64,000 nt of DNA from Vagococcus allomyrinae (GCF_017829975.1 NZ_JAEEGA010000001.1:372001-436000), one strand, 5' to 3'; counted from the stretch's first letter, positions 24,133 through 33,134 are shown. The notes: generated by a model from the letters alone, not told the origin. Numbers and translations: made by a program.

Positions 24133-25163
24133 TGGGTGATCGGGTCACTCCCTCCAACTTTTTAGTATAGAGAAAGGTTGATATAACGAGGTTTTTTGGT
24201 TTCGATTGGATGGTCAAACCTCAACAGATGAGTGATGTGATCACTCATTAAATAACGATTATTATGATTGACTTTAGAAAGTTGTTTACCCTTTGATACC
24301 ATAACAAAAGAGCAAATGAGTGATGCGGTCACCCTCTCTAGGTCTTTAGTGTACCAAATGCTGGTATATCAAGGGCTTTATTTCTCGTTTGGCGATCAAA
24401 CCTCAACAGATGAGTGATGTGATCACTCGTTAAATAACGATTTTCAGAATCGTCATTAAAAAGTTATTTTCCACGAGATAATATAACGAAACAGCAGATG
24501 AGTGATTTTGTCACTCCCTGCAAGAATTCAGTGTGGCTAAACGCTGGTATATCAAGGTTTTTATTTCTCGTTTGGCGATCAAACCTCAACGGCTGAGTGA
24601 TGAGATCACTCATTAAATAACGATTTTCAGAATTGTCATTAAAAGGTTGGTCTCCCACGAGATAATATAACGAAACAGCAAATGAGTGATTTTGTCACTC
24701 CCTCCGAGAATTCAGTGTAGCTAAATGCTGGTATATCAAGGTTTTTATTTCTCGTTTGGCGGTCAAACCTCAACGGTTGAGTGATGAGATCACTCATTAA
24801 ATAACGATTTTCAGAATTGTCATTAAAAAGTTGGTTCCCACGAGATAATATAACGAAACAGCAGATGAGTGATTTTGTCACTCCCTCCGAGAATTAAGTG
24901 CAGAAAAACGCTGGTATATCAAGGTTTTTATTTCTCGTTTGGCGGTCAAACCTCAACGGCTGAGTGATGTGATCACTCATTAAATAACGATTTTCAGAAT
25001 TGTCATTAAAAGGTTGGTCTCCCACGAGATAATATAACGAAACAGCAAATGAGTGATTTTGTCACTCCCTCCGAGAATTCAGCGTGGCTAAATGCTGGTA
25101 TATCAAGGTTTTTATTTCTTGTTTGACGATCAAACCTCAACGGCTGAGTGATGGCATCACTCA
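24133..25163. repeat. Array of about 183-bp tandem repeats with 12 palindromes
   Basis: Six copies of a 19-bp palindrome A (TGAGTGAT, 3-nt spacer, ATCACTCA) start at 24229, 24411, 24594, 24778, 24961 and 25145, that is every 182-184 bp. Six copies of a related palindrome B (GAGTGA, 5-nt spacer, TCACTC) alternate, with the aligned T at 24133, 24317, 24499, 24683, 24866 and 25050. A-to-B steps are 88-89 bp and B-to-A steps 94-96 bp. A-arms are kept (one wobble-type change) while the spacer varies (GTG, GAG, GGC). Between them, blocks such as ATTAAATAACGATTTTCAGAAT, ATATAACGAAACAGC and TATCAAGGTTTTTATTTCTCG repeat. The four right-hand units are nearly identical and the left ones divergent. Minus-strand frames inside are not conserved in phase, so it is not coding. 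Function unknown. Confidence 0.93.
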
Positions 25164-25505
25164 TTAAATAACGTCTTTTTGAATTGGGATGGAGACTGGA
25201 ATACGAGTGTTACTGTTATTATTTTCCTGCCTAACAGATGCTCCATGTCCTCTCATTGCTATAAGTCTGTCTAGTCAGATGTCAAAATTAAAGTGTGCAG
25301 TGACAAAGGAAAAACGACTGAAAGCAAATTGTTTTTCAAAGGCAGAATATGCTCAGTTCTTTCCTTCATTTTTTTACCCCTTCACTTTTAAAACGAAATG
25401 ACTGCTGAATTCCCAAAGAAATCAGAATAAAACTTAAAGAAGTTAAAGCTTTAGCTTAAAAAAATTCACCCCAGTCCTTAAGTACTTTGCGAGATCATTG
25501 GGTTG
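25164..25505. other. Gene-free stretch after the repeat array
   Basis: The end of the last repeat unit decays here, then 340 bp follow with no convincing gene: the open frame 25189-25401 has no ribosome binding site, odd composition and no recognisable features. No terminator with a clear U-run was seen for the minus-strand gene that ends at 25506. Confidence 0.5.
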
Positions 25506-26108
25506 TTACGAGTAATGCTCGAAATCATCTGTACAATAGCTGATTTTCTGGTTTTTTAAGCGATAAAATCCTTTTTGAGGAACGTCTTGCTCAAGGGTGT
25601 TAGTTTCCTCAAGGTTGGCGTATGCCCCTCTTAGGATTCGACCTAAAAGACCGTGGCTCACAACAATGGTGCATTTTTCTGAGTCAATATCTTTCAACCA
25701 ATTGCGGCAGCGAGTCATTACATGGTCGTAACGCTCGCCAGTTGGTGAGTGAAAGTACCATTGAAATTGATTGGCAGTCGCTAATGTTTGAGGATAGTCC
25801 TGTTTAAGCTCAGAAAAACTGTGGCCTGACCAGTCGCCTAAATCAACTTCTTGAAGTCGTTGGTCGATGATCACATCGTCAAAGGGATAATTTAAGTATT
25901 GGCATAAAATTTTGGCACTTTCCATCGCTCGACCTAAGGGGCTCGAGTAAATCTTAATGTTCTGTGTATCTGTTAACTGGTGTTTAAGTAAGACACTGTT
26001 TTGGGAGACTTGGGCGCGACCTAGGGGAGTCAAGGGAGAATCTAAAAGCCCTTGGTATTTGCCTAGTTTATTGAACTCGGTTTCGCCATGACGTAATAGG
26101 TAAATCAT
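25506..26108 (-). CDS. Histidine phosphatase family protein (phosphoglycerate mutase-like)
   Basis: This 200-residue protein has the RHG signature YLLRHGETEFNKLGKYQG (phospho-acceptor His), LTPLGRAQ, SSPLGRAMESAKI, a Glu in LQEVDLGDWSG and the second His in VVSHGLLGRIL. It belongs to the cofactor-independent-of-metal GpmB/CobC-like phosphatase branch, not the glycolytic dPGM, since it is short and lacks the long insert. It probably dephosphorylates a small metabolite. AGGAGG precedes ATG. Monocistronic. Confidence 0.85.
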   Translation of the reverse strand: MIYLLRHGETEFNKLGKYQGLLDSPLTPLGRAQVSQNSVLLKHQLTDTQNIKIYSSPLGRAMESAKILCQYLNYPFDDVIIDQRLQEVDLGDWSGHSFSELKQDYPQTLATANQFQWYFHSPTGERYDHVMTRCRNWLKDIDSEKCTIVVSHGLLGRILRGAYANLEETNTLEQDVPQKGFYRLKNQKISYCTDDFEHYS

Positions 26109-26322
26109 CTTTCAACCTCCTGAATGTGGCTTACTTTAATTTTACCATAGTCAGGGCTGGTGAAATTCTAAAAAAGAGTAAAAATGTTTAAGATATGTAT
26201 AAGATGTTGAACTAGAGCCCTTTGTAGTAGGAATTGTTTTGAGCAAACTATTTTTTAGTCAGTGTTGTTTATGTTATGATTCATTTATCAACTGATAAGT
26301 GAATTTTGAAGGAGGAAGTACG

Positions 26323-26727
26323 TTGAAGACCTTGATTAAACTTTTTTTAACAGCCAGTCTTTCTTTTTTTATTTTGGATATGTTGTGGTTACTGCTCATT
26401 TCTAAAAAGCTATATCAAGACTATTTAGGAACGTTGTTGGGTCAGGTTCGAATTGGACCTGCGGCTCTGTTTTATGTGTTATATGTCTTAGGGATGCTCT
26501 TTTTTGCGATCACCCCTGCTTTGGCAAAAGAGAGCCTCAGCTATGCGTGGCTAGCAGGAGGGTTTCTAGGCTTATTGTGTTATGCCACCTTTGATTTGAC
26601 CAACTTGGCGACTTTAAGGGACTGGCCTGTCTTAATCACAGTGATTGACTTAGTCTGGGGAACCGTCATCACAGCGGTGGTATCAGCCATCACAGTTGCA
26701 ACAGCACAATATTTTAATTGGAGGTGA
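26323..26727 (+). CDS. DUF2177 membrane protein
   Basis: This protein of about 134 residues has four membrane spans: FLTASLSFFILDMLWLLLI, IGPAALFYVLYVLGMLFFAI, YAWLAGGFLGLLCYATFDLTNLATLRDWP and a last span VIDLVWGTVITAVV. The YATFDLTNLATLRDWP motif is diagnostic of DUF2177, of unknown function. TTG 26323 is the start, because AAGGAGG lies 7 nt upstream; GTG 26299 would put that site inside the gene. First gene of a three-gene operon. Confidence 0.82.
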   Translation: MKTLIKLFLTASLSFFILDMLWLLLISKKLYQDYLGTLLGQVRIGPAALFYVLYVLGMLFFAITPALAKESLSYAWLAGGFLGLLCYATFDLTNLATLRDWPVLITVIDLVWGTVITAVVSAITVATAQYFNWR

Positions 26728-26732
26728 AAGGG

Positions 26733-28538
26733 ATGACAGAGCTAATGTTAGAGCAAGAGTATTATCGCTTTAAACAGGCCATTCAAGGGGGCGCGCGTTT
26801 GGTCATTGCCCATCAGCAGGAGTTAAATAAGATCAATGTTTTTCCGGTTTCTGATGGGGATACGGGGAGTAATCTGGCCTCCTTGATGGAAACGATCTTG
26901 AACGAAACTAGCGAGCAGCTGTCTTCAAGTTTGGCCTTATTCGAACGGGTGGCCGATGCTTCTTTAATCGGCGCTCGAGGGAATTCTGGCATTATTATGG
27001 CCCAGTATTTTAATGGTTTGTATGAAAATTTAGGGGAAGAAGAGGGCAATTCGTTTACATCCCAATTCGTAAAAAGTGCTAAACTGGCAGTAAATCATGC
27101 CTATCAAGCGATTGAAAGGCCTCTGGAGGGAACCATGGTGACCGTTATTCGTTCTTGGGGAGAGGCCCTTCACGAACAGAATCAGCACGAATCGATTGAA
27201 AAACGCTTGGATCACGCCTTGGAGGTCGCTAAATCAGCATTAGAAAAAACGACAGAGCAATTGGAAGTGTTGCGAAAAAATCAGGTGGTTGATTCTGGGG
27301 CAAAAGGTTTTTATCTGTTTGTCGAAGGGTTTACTCGTTCCTTTAATCATCCTGATCTTCAGTTAGTTGAAGAAGAGGCTACGCCTTTGACGGTCCAGAT
27401 TCACCAACAAGAGCTCGTTAGTGAAAAACCCGTTCATCGCTATTGTACAGAAGTCTTGCTCACAGGGGTGGTGGCCACTAAAGACGAGTTGCAGGCGGAA
27501 ATCAGCCATTTAGGAAATTCCCTCGTCGTTGCTCTTAATCGCGGCAAGGCTCGCATTCACCTTCACACTAATCAGCCAGCAAAGGTATTGTCGCAGCTTA
27601 GAGCGTTTGGGCAACCGGTTCAACAAAAGGCGGATGATATGCTATTGCAGTATGAAATCAGGCAACAGCAAAAAGCTAAGATCGCGCTAGTCACGGATTC
27701 GATTGCTGATATTCCCGCTGATTATTTGTTAACTCAGCAAATCCACGTCTTGCCAATGACGATTTTGCTAGGTGGAGCCAATTATTTGGATCGCTTAACC
27801 ATTGAAAATCAGGAGTTCTTTGAGCAACAAAAAAGTGGCGGGGAAAGAGGCACAACCTCTCAGCCAGCATTGAGTCAAATTGACAACTTATTCGCTTATT
27901 TAGCTACCCACTATGAGAGTATCATTGTGGTGACCGTCTCAGAAAAAATGAGCGGCACGTATCAAAGTGTGAAGCGAATAGCTCAAAAGGGTCTGTTGTC
28001 TGCTCCGATAGAAGTGATTGATTCCCAACAAAATTCAGCGGCGCAAGCTTTATTAGTCATGCGGATTAATCAGTGGATTCAGGCTGGTGAACACTTTGAG
28101 ACGATTATCGAGAAGGCTTATCTCTGGCGGCAAAACATCCAAATTTTTGTCAGTGTTGACGACTTAGAACCGATGATCCAATCTGGTCGAGTTCCGCAGT
28201 CAGTTGGGCGTATTGCGCAAAAGTTAAACCTGAAGCCTCTAGTTGGAGTGGCTGATGGGGCCGGCGTGCTAAGTGGCTTTTCCTTGAGTTTAGCTGCTAA
28301 CGAGTCAAAAATGTTAAAAAAAATTATGAAATATCATCAAAAGCGCCGGTTACTAAGGTACGGCATTGTCTATGCAGGGCATGGTGAACGGGTTGCCAAA
28401 TGGCAGAAGCTGTTAAGCGATAAATTGGGGATGGTGCCAGCGTTTGTGATGCCCGTTTCGACGGTGGTGGCCTTAAGTGCAGGGGCTGGTTCCATAGCTG
28501 TGGCTTTTGAAATAGATGAAGGAGTGAAATCAAGATGA
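26733..28538 (+). CDS. DAK2-DegV fusion protein (FakA- plus FakB-like)
   Basis: This protein has about 601 residues in three parts. Residues 1-200 are a DAK2 (DhaL-type) ATP-binding domain with [29 protein letters not shown] and [16 protein letters not shown]. Residues 230-305 resemble the middle domain of fatty acid kinase FakA ([34 protein letters not shown]). Residues 310-600 are a DegV domain with VTDSIADIP and the lipid-site motif TTSQPALSQ. FakA phosphorylates fatty acids carried by separate FakB (DegV) proteins; here kinase and carrier are one chain. ATG 26733 follows GGAGGTG. It overlaps the next gene by 4 nt. Fatty acid activation is inference from domains. Confidence 0.88.
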   Translation: MTELMLEQEYYRFKQAIQGGARLVIAHQQELNKINVFPVSDGDTGSNLASLMETILNETSEQLSSSLALFERVADASLIGARGNSGIIMAQYFNGLYENLGEEEGNSFTSQFVKSAKLAVNHAYQAIERPLEGTMVTVIRSWGEALHEQNQHESIEKRLDHALEVAKSALEKTTEQLEVLRKNQVVDSGAKGFYLFVEGFTRSFNHPDLQLVEEEATPLTVQIHQQELVSEKPVHRYCTEVLLTGVVATKDELQAEISHLGNSLVVALNRGKARIHLHTNQPAKVLSQLRAFGQPVQQKADDMLLQYEIRQQQKAKIALVTDSIADIPADYLLTQQIHVLPMTILLGGANYLDRLTIENQEFFEQQKSGGERGTTSQPALSQIDNLFAYLATHYESIIVVTVSEKMSGTYQSVKRIAQKGLLSAPIEVIDSQQNSAAQALLVMRINQWIQAGEHFETIIEKAYLWRQNIQIFVSVDDLEPMIQSGRVPQSVGRIAQKLNLKPLVGVADGAGVLSGFSLSLAANESKMLKKIMKYHQKRRLLRYGIVYAGHGERVAKWQKLLSDKLGMVPAFVMPVSTVVALSAGAGSIAVAFEIDEGVKSR

Positions 28539-29308
28539 CAATTGGAACAATCGCCCTTGTATTAGCGATTTATTTTACCGGTTTATTTTTCTGGGCTCAG
28601 TATTTGAAGAACAATTCGATCGTTGACATTGCCTGGGGCTTGGGATTCGTCCTAGTAGCGATTACTGGCTATCTAAGGATGTCAGAACCAACGTTGGTGA
28701 GCAAGATCACCTTATTACTTGTAAGTGTCTGGGGGCTCCGTCTGAGCCTTCATTTAGCTAAGCGAAATATTGGTAAAGGGGAAGATTATCGCTATGTGAA
28801 CATGCGAAAGCGCTGGGGAACCCATCATGCGAAATTAAAGGCCTACTTAAATGTGTTTGTCCTCCAAGGCGTTTTATTGATGATCGTCTCATTGCCGATT
28901 CTGTTGGTTATGACTGGGAGCAAGGATCACTTTTATTGGTGGAATGGTTTAGGGATAGGCGTTTGGTTACTGGGATTTGTTTATGAAGTAGTGGGGGACT
29001 ATCAATTGTCTCAATTTAAAAAAGAACCGAGAAATAAAGGCCAATTATTAACCACCGGGCTCTGGTCTACGACTCGTCATCCTAATTATTTTGGTGAAGC
29101 ATTCTTGTGGTGGGGGCTTTTTCTAGTTACCCTTAACGAGGGTCGTCAGTTATGGGGAGCGATTGGCCCCTTAGCGATTACCTTGTTACTGTTATTTGTT
29201 TCAGGGGTGCCATTGCTCGAGAAAAAATACCAAGAGCGGCCAGATTTTAAAGTTTACGCGGCTAAGACGGCAAAATTTGTGCCATTTATTGGCAAAAAAG
29301 GACTATAG
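28535..29308 (+). CDS. DUF1295 membrane protein (steroid reductase/methyltransferase fold)
   Basis: This 257-residue protein has five to six spans and the DUF1295 signatures [13 protein letters not shown] near the start, [54 protein letters not shown], and a closing [23 protein letters not shown]. The RHPNYFGE motif is shared with isoprenylcysteine methyltransferase- and steroid 5-alpha reductase-like membrane enzymes, which use NADPH or SAM on lipid substrates. Start overlaps the DAK2-DegV stop (translational coupling). Presence in this operon points to lipid metabolism; the reaction is unknown. Confidence 0.82.
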   Translation: MTIGTIALVLAIYFTGLFFWAQYLKNNSIVDIAWGLGFVLVAITGYLRMSEPTLVSKITLLLVSVWGLRLSLHLAKRNIGKGEDYRYVNMRKRWGTHHAKLKAYLNVFVLQGVLLMIVSLPILLVMTGSKDHFYWWNGLGIGVWLLGFVYEVVGDYQLSQFKKEPRNKGQLLTTGLWSTTRHPNYFGEAFLWWGLFLVTLNEGRQLWGAIGPLAITLLLLFVSGVPLLEKKYQERPDFKVYAAKTAKFVPFIGKKGL

Positions 29309-29314
29309 CGTAGG

Positions 29315-29347
29315 AAAAGTCAGAATCAACATCGATTCTGACTTTTT
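29315..29347. terminator. Bidirectional terminator
   Basis: AAAAGTCAGAATC (29315-29327) and GATTCTGACTTTT (29334-29346) form a 13-bp stem with loop AACATC, serving the converging DUF1295 and methyltransferase genes. Confidence 0.88.
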
Positions 29348-29349
29348 TG

Positions 29350-29928
29350 CTATTTTTGTGCGATTATGATGTAGAGGTCGCTCTCGGGATGTTCTTCTTT
29401 TGTAATGGTAAAGCCTGTTAGCTCTAAGGCGTTTCTTAAAGCTGAAGGTGTAAGGCGCGGGGCGCCGTGGTGGTCGTGTTCTGCCAGTTCTAAAATGGTT
29501 AAGTGTCCCTCTGTTTTTAAGACGCGGTGAATTTGAGTCAAGGCTGTCTCCAAGTCGGGTAACTCGTGAAGCACCAGTGAGGCAAAGACCTGATTCACTG
29601 ATTCAGCCTCCAAGGGAAGAGCTTCAATCGAGCTGTTTAAACATTCGATATTAGTTAAGTTAGCAGCTTTGGCCCGGGTGGCAATCAGCGCTAACATTTT
29701 GGCACTTAGATCTAAAGCATAAACGGTCTCCTTGACGTAGGCGGCTGCAGGCAAGGTCAGATAACCTGTGCCTGCCCCTAAATCAAGAACGGTATCGTGC
29801 TTCTTTAAAGGGATCCTCGCAAATAGGTCTTCTGGAGGCAAGGTGAGCTGTCGCAGGTGGTTGTCGAGATAATCGACTTTTCTCATAAATTGTTCATGGT
29901 TTTCGTCGTTAAAATGCTGATGTGTCAT
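29350..29928 (-). CDS. Class I SAM-dependent methyltransferase
   Basis: This 192-residue protein has the Rossmann-type SAM site VLDLGAGTGYLTLPAAAYV (motif I), VYALDLSAKML (motif II), NIECLNSSIEALPLEAESVNQVFASLVLHELPDL and LKTEGHLTILELAEHD. It is similar to the UbiE/Methyltransf_11 group acting on small molecules; the substrate is unknown. AAAGGAG precedes ATG. The Rrf2 gene lies 85 bp upstream on the same strand and may control it. Confidence 0.82.
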   Translation of the reverse strand: MTHQHFNDENHEQFMRKVDYLDNHLRQLTLPPEDLFARIPLKKHDTVLDLGAGTGYLTLPAAAYVKETVYALDLSAKMLALIATRAKAANLTNIECLNSSIEALPLEAESVNQVFASLVLHELPDLETALTQIHRVLKTEGHLTILELAEHDHHGAPRLTPSALRNALELTGFTITKEEHPESDLYIIIAQK

Positions 29929-30013
29929 ACATTCTCCTTTGGTTGTTGTTTATTAGTTAATTGTGCGGTTGTTACAATCAGTAGCGGGTATTACGGAGGA
30001 TCGACGTGTTCTT

Positions 30014-30451
30014 TTAGTCACTGCAATGGCTGTTTTCTTGGAGCACAGCTGTGACTTTCGGCTCCATTTCTCTGGCAACGTCGATTAAAAAGCGATTGGC
30101 TAACTCATCAGCCATCTGTTGCTCGGCAGTCACCATGACGTTTTCTATCAGGCAGCGTTCGTCGTAATGAATTGAACAATGAAAGAGATTGGCATTGCCT
30201 TCGATTAACTGGATGACATCGAGAAAGGAAATCTTTTCTGGATTTTTGGCGATGCGATAGCCGCCACTAACCCCTGGTGAGGAGTCGATCAACCCGCCTT
30301 TTGAAAGTTTGCCTAAAATTTTGGACAAATAGGTCGGAGAAAGCTTTTGTAAATTGGCTAAAGAATGAACGCCGATGCTGCTGTCTTTAGGGAGCAACAG
30401 TAGATAAACCATCGTATGTAAGGCGTAATTTGTCGCTTTTGAGTATTTCAT
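30014..30451 (-). CDS. Rrf2-family transcriptional regulator
   Basis: This protein has about 145 residues with the Rrf2 winged helix: MKYSKATNYALHTMVYLLLL, a recognition helix in SPTYLSKILGKLSKGGLIDSSPGVSGGYRIAKNPEKISFLDVIQLIEG. Cysteines sit at 92 (FHCSI) and 100 (DERCLI), plus 143 near the end. Classical Fe-S members (IscR, NsrR) have three clustered Cys, so this one has only two and may sense redox or a ligand another way. ATG 30451 is chosen for GGAGGT 6 nt upstream. It precedes the methyltransferase gene. Confidence 0.88.
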   Translation of the reverse strand: MKYSKATNYALHTMVYLLLLPKDSSIGVHSLANLQKLSPTYLSKILGKLSKGGLIDSSPGVSGGYRIAKNPEKISFLDVIQLIEGNANLFHCSIHYDERCLIENVMVTAEQQMADELANRFLIDVAREMEPKVTAVLQENSHCSD

Positions 30452-30616
30452 GACGACCTCCAATTGGTATTAACGTTATTAAAGACCTTTGTTGTCTTTA
30501 ATTCTTTAACAGCATATCATGAATTTTTTTAGGGGTCAACTAAAATAGCTTGTTCTGGTTTCTGAGAACCGTTATAATGAATTAAATCGAGGAGGAATTG
30601 GGGATGGAATTCAAAA

Positions 30617-31387
30617 ATGGTGCCAATTAAAATTTGTGAAGACAATCAGTTTTATCAGCGTTTGTTACAAAAGGAAATCGAAAGGTATATCATGATTAAT
30701 CAATATGACTTTAGGGTCAGTCTGGTGACGGAAAATCCAGTGACGCTTTTGGCTGAATTATCTGAAAATTCTCAACAAGGAATTTATTTTTTGGATGTGG
30801 ATTTGCAGCATGAACAATATGATGGGTTTCAATTAGGAAAAAAAATCCGTGAACGGGATCCTCGTGGCTTTATTATTTATGTGACGACTCATGAGGAGCT
30901 GGCTTTTGAAACCTTTCGTTATCGAGTTGAGGCCATGGATTATGTGATCAAAGACGATCAACAACAGTTTATATCCCGTTTGCATGCTTGTCTGGATAGT
31001 ATTGTGGAACGAATTGCCGCCAATCAGCAGGACGATCGACGTTATTATACGGTAAAGGTTTTTGATGAAGTTCATCACATTGCAGTGGAGGAAATTGTGA
31101 TGATTGAGACCTCCTTGCAAAAACATCGGGTGATTTTACACACCGCTGACCAGTCCCTCGAGTATTTTGCTAGTTTGACAGCGGTTGAAAAAGAACTAAA
31201 GGAGCCGTTTCTGAGAGTTCACCGGTCTTTTCTGGTCAATCGCCAGCACATACAAGCTTTCAACATTAAAGAAAATCGTTTGGCTTTAAAAGCTGGTTTG
31301 AGCTGCGAAGTATCGCGGATGAAGAAAAAAGAACTACAACAACAGCTCAAAAGTCAGGATCGTCAGAAGGGAGAAGTGGGGTGGTGA
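30617..31387 (+). CDS. LytTR response regulator (AgrA/ComE-like)
   Basis: This 256-residue protein has an N-terminal receiver (KICEDN acidic pocket, phospho-Asp in YFLDVDLQ, VTTHEE and AMDYVIKDD) and a C-terminal LytTR DNA-binding domain (YYTVKVFDEVHHIAVEEIVMIETSLQKHRVILHT, FLRVHRSFLVNRQHIQAF). This is the AgrA type used in peptide quorum sensing. It overlaps the kinase gene by 7 nt. No agrB/agrD-like pair is adjacent, so the signal is unknown. Confidence 0.9.
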   Translation: MVPIKICEDNQFYQRLLQKEIERYIMINQYDFRVSLVTENPVTLLAELSENSQQGIYFLDVDLQHEQYDGFQLGKKIRERDPRGFIIYVTTHEELAFETFRYRVEAMDYVIKDDQQQFISRLHACLDSIVERIAANQQDDRRYYTVKVFDEVHHIAVEEIVMIETSLQKHRVILHTADQSLEYFASLTAVEKELKEPFLRVHRSFLVNRQHIQAFNIKENRLALKAGLSCEVSRMKKKELQQQLKSQDRQKGEVGW

Positions 31388-32748
31388 TTTATTATCTGTT
31401 ATTATTTGTACCAGTCCTGTTGTCTCAGTACTTATTACTGACCACAACGGAGGTTACCACCAAACGTCGCCTTCCTTTGCCGAGAAAAGTGTTGGTGACA
31501 ACAGGGCTAACCCTCCTATTTTTTATCCTTACGTTTACGTTATTTCCAGCAATAGGAGCTGGATTGGCAGTCTTTGTCTTAAATGGGCTGACTATCTTAG
31601 TCATTATCACGGGCTTCCATTATCGTAAAATGAGTTACCAGAATCGTTTTCACTTGGTTATTTCCGCCAGTTTATCCGTGGTGTTGTATTATTTTGCTAC
31701 TTATTTGGCGGACATCCTGTGTTTTTATCTGAGTTTCGGTGCTCAGAGCGGCAAGATGTTTTTGGCTTTGACAGGTTCAGGGACAGCCTTGGTACAACTG
31801 GGAATTGTTATGTTGCTCAAACGCAAAAATCCTTACAAGCTTTTGCAACAACTGGTGACTAATAAGGTGGTAGAGGTTTTAGCAGTGGTGGTCATCCTGC
31901 TTAACTTAGGGACGATTGCGTTTAGTCAAGACTATCTGACAGATGTGTTGAACTTGTTGGTCTTGAGACAAGTCACGCCAACACTGCTGAGTAAGTTGTC
32001 TTCTTTGGCTCTTTTGATATTAGTGAATCTGTTTATTTCGGGGGTTTTGATCGGTATTGCCAGCTACCTTCTTTTTCAAATTCGTCAGCGAAAGCTTCAG
32101 GAGAACATCGTTTTACAGCAAAGCTTTTACATTCAGAATCTCGAGAAAATGCAGCAGGATATGCGGACCATGCGACATGACTATAAAAATATTCTCTCAG
32201 GTCTTGTGCTACAGGTGCAAGCGGGAGACATGGAGGGCATTAAGGCCTTTATGGAATCAACTGTCAATCAGTTTGATGAGCAAATTGGCAAGAATATTCA
32301 GCGAACCACCCATCTTAGTGAAGTGGAATTGATTGAGCTAAAGGGTTTATTATTAACGAAATTAGCCGAAATGGAAAGCTTGGGAATTCAGTGTACCTTA
32401 GAGATCCTCAATCCCGTCAATGCGATTAAAATGGACACCTTGGATTTATTGCGTTGTGTTGGTATTTTAGTGGACAATGCGACTGAGGAACTAGCTACCA
32501 GTTTAAATAAAGAGTTAAAAATTGTGATTTCCCAAGAGGAACAAGATGTCTCCATTATGGTGAAAAACAGTGTCAAACATCGTCCGTTATTGCAGCAGAT
32601 TTGGCAAGAAGGCTATTCAACTAAAGGGGAAAACCGGGGATTAGGCTTATTTAGCTATCAGCGAATTGTGGAGAAATATCCCAATGTTTTGAAAGAAACC
32701 AGATGCGACCAGGGCAATTTTACCCAGATACTAAAGATTCGCAGTTGA
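31381..32748 (+). CDS. AgrC-like sensor histidine kinase (HPK10)
   Basis: This 455-residue protein has an N-terminal half with six to seven membrane spans, followed by a coiled segment. The phospho-acceptor motif MRHDYKNILSGLVLQ (His of the HPK10 class) and a GHKL ATPase come next (N-box CVGILVDNATEELATS, G-box GENRGLGLFSYQRIVEKYPN). The architecture is that of AgrC/ComD/FsrC kinases that bind secreted peptides through the membrane domain. Start GTG 31381 is inside the response regulator stop region. A terminator follows at 32775. Probably peptide-sensing; the peptide gene is not in view. Confidence 0.88.
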   Translation: MVIYYLLLFVPVLLSQYLLLTTTEVTTKRRLPLPRKVLVTTGLTLLFFILTFTLFPAIGAGLAVFVLNGLTILVIITGFHYRKMSYQNRFHLVISASLSVVLYYFATYLADILCFYLSFGAQSGKMFLALTGSGTALVQLGIVMLLKRKNPYKLLQQLVTNKVVEVLAVVVILLNLGTIAFSQDYLTDVLNLLVLRQVTPTLLSKLSSLALLILVNLFISGVLIGIASYLLFQIRQRKLQENIVLQQSFYIQNLEKMQQDMRTMRHDYKNILSGLVLQVQAGDMEGIKAFMESTVNQFDEQIGKNIQRTTHLSEVELIELKGLLLTKLAEMESLGIQCTLEILNPVNAIKMDTLDLLRCVGILVDNATEELATSLNKELKIVISQEEQDVSIMVKNSVKHRPLLQQIWQEGYSTKGENRGLGLFSYQRIVEKYPNVLKETRCDQGNFTQILKIRS

Positions 32749-32774
32749 GCAAGGCTATTCGGGACATAAAGATG

Positions 32775-32810
32775 ACAGTTTAGGAGCAGTCTGCTTCTAA
32801 ACTGTTTATT
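32775..32810 (+). terminator. Terminator of the AgrA/AgrC-like operon
   Basis: ACAGTTTAGGAGCAG (32775-32789) pairs with CTGCTTCTAAACTGT (32791-32805) almost completely, followed by TTATTTCTGTT. Confidence 0.8.
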
Positions 32811-32861
32811 TCTGTTAGTCTTGTGTTAAGTAAGACGATCCCTTAGGAAGTGATAACAGTG

Positions 32862-33134
32862 ACGCTGATAATGAGTTTTGGCGGGTGTTTTTCAGTGGTT
32901 TTAATGATCCGCAGTTTGTCCAGATGGACGCCGCTTAAAAGGCAAACTAGCCTTTACGTGCTGGTTATTTTTAGTTTGCTTGGTCTTTGTAAAGGTCTGA
33001 GTTATGTCACGAACTGTTCATCACCGATGATGAACGGAAGCCAGCTAATCTGGTTGATTTTTAGTTTATCGTGGTCTTATCACATCATCTTGATCTTCAC
33101 GATTATCAAACGTTATATCAGAGAAGGGGGCTAA
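32862..33134 (+). CDS. Small membrane protein (90 aa), unrecognised
   Basis: I do not recognise this protein. GTG 32862 with AGGAAG 8 nt upstream opens a 90-residue frame with three likely spans (LIMSFGGCFSVVLMIRSL; LYVLVIFSLLGLCKGLSYV; QLIWLIFSLSWSYHIILIFTI) and a basic tail. Two Cys lie in the first and second spans and one in YVTNCSS. It comes after the terminator of the AgrC-like gene, so it is a separate unit. It is too short and lacks the His/Cys pair expected of AgrB. Confidence 0.55.
   Translation, partial: TLIMSFGGCFSVVLMIRSLSRWTPLKRQTSLYVLVIFSLLGLCKGLSYVTNCSSPMMNGSQLIWLIFSLSWSYHIILIFTIIKRYIREGG

Noticed and set aside
24639-24881. Minus-strand open frames inside the 183-bp repeats
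   Set aside because: They exist because the repeat length is near a multiple of three; phase is lost between units and there is no ribosome binding site or protein-like conservation.
24133-25163. CRISPR array
   Set aside because: The repeated unit is about 183 bp with no unique spacers; both palindromes and the DNA between them repeat, and no cas genes are nearby.
25189-25401. 70-codon open frame on the plus strand
   Set aside because: No ribosome binding site, irregular composition and position in decayed repeat DNA.
32862-33134. AgrB-like processing protein for the AgrAC pair
   Set aside because: Only 90 residues, no conserved His/Cys catalytic pair, and separated by a terminator.
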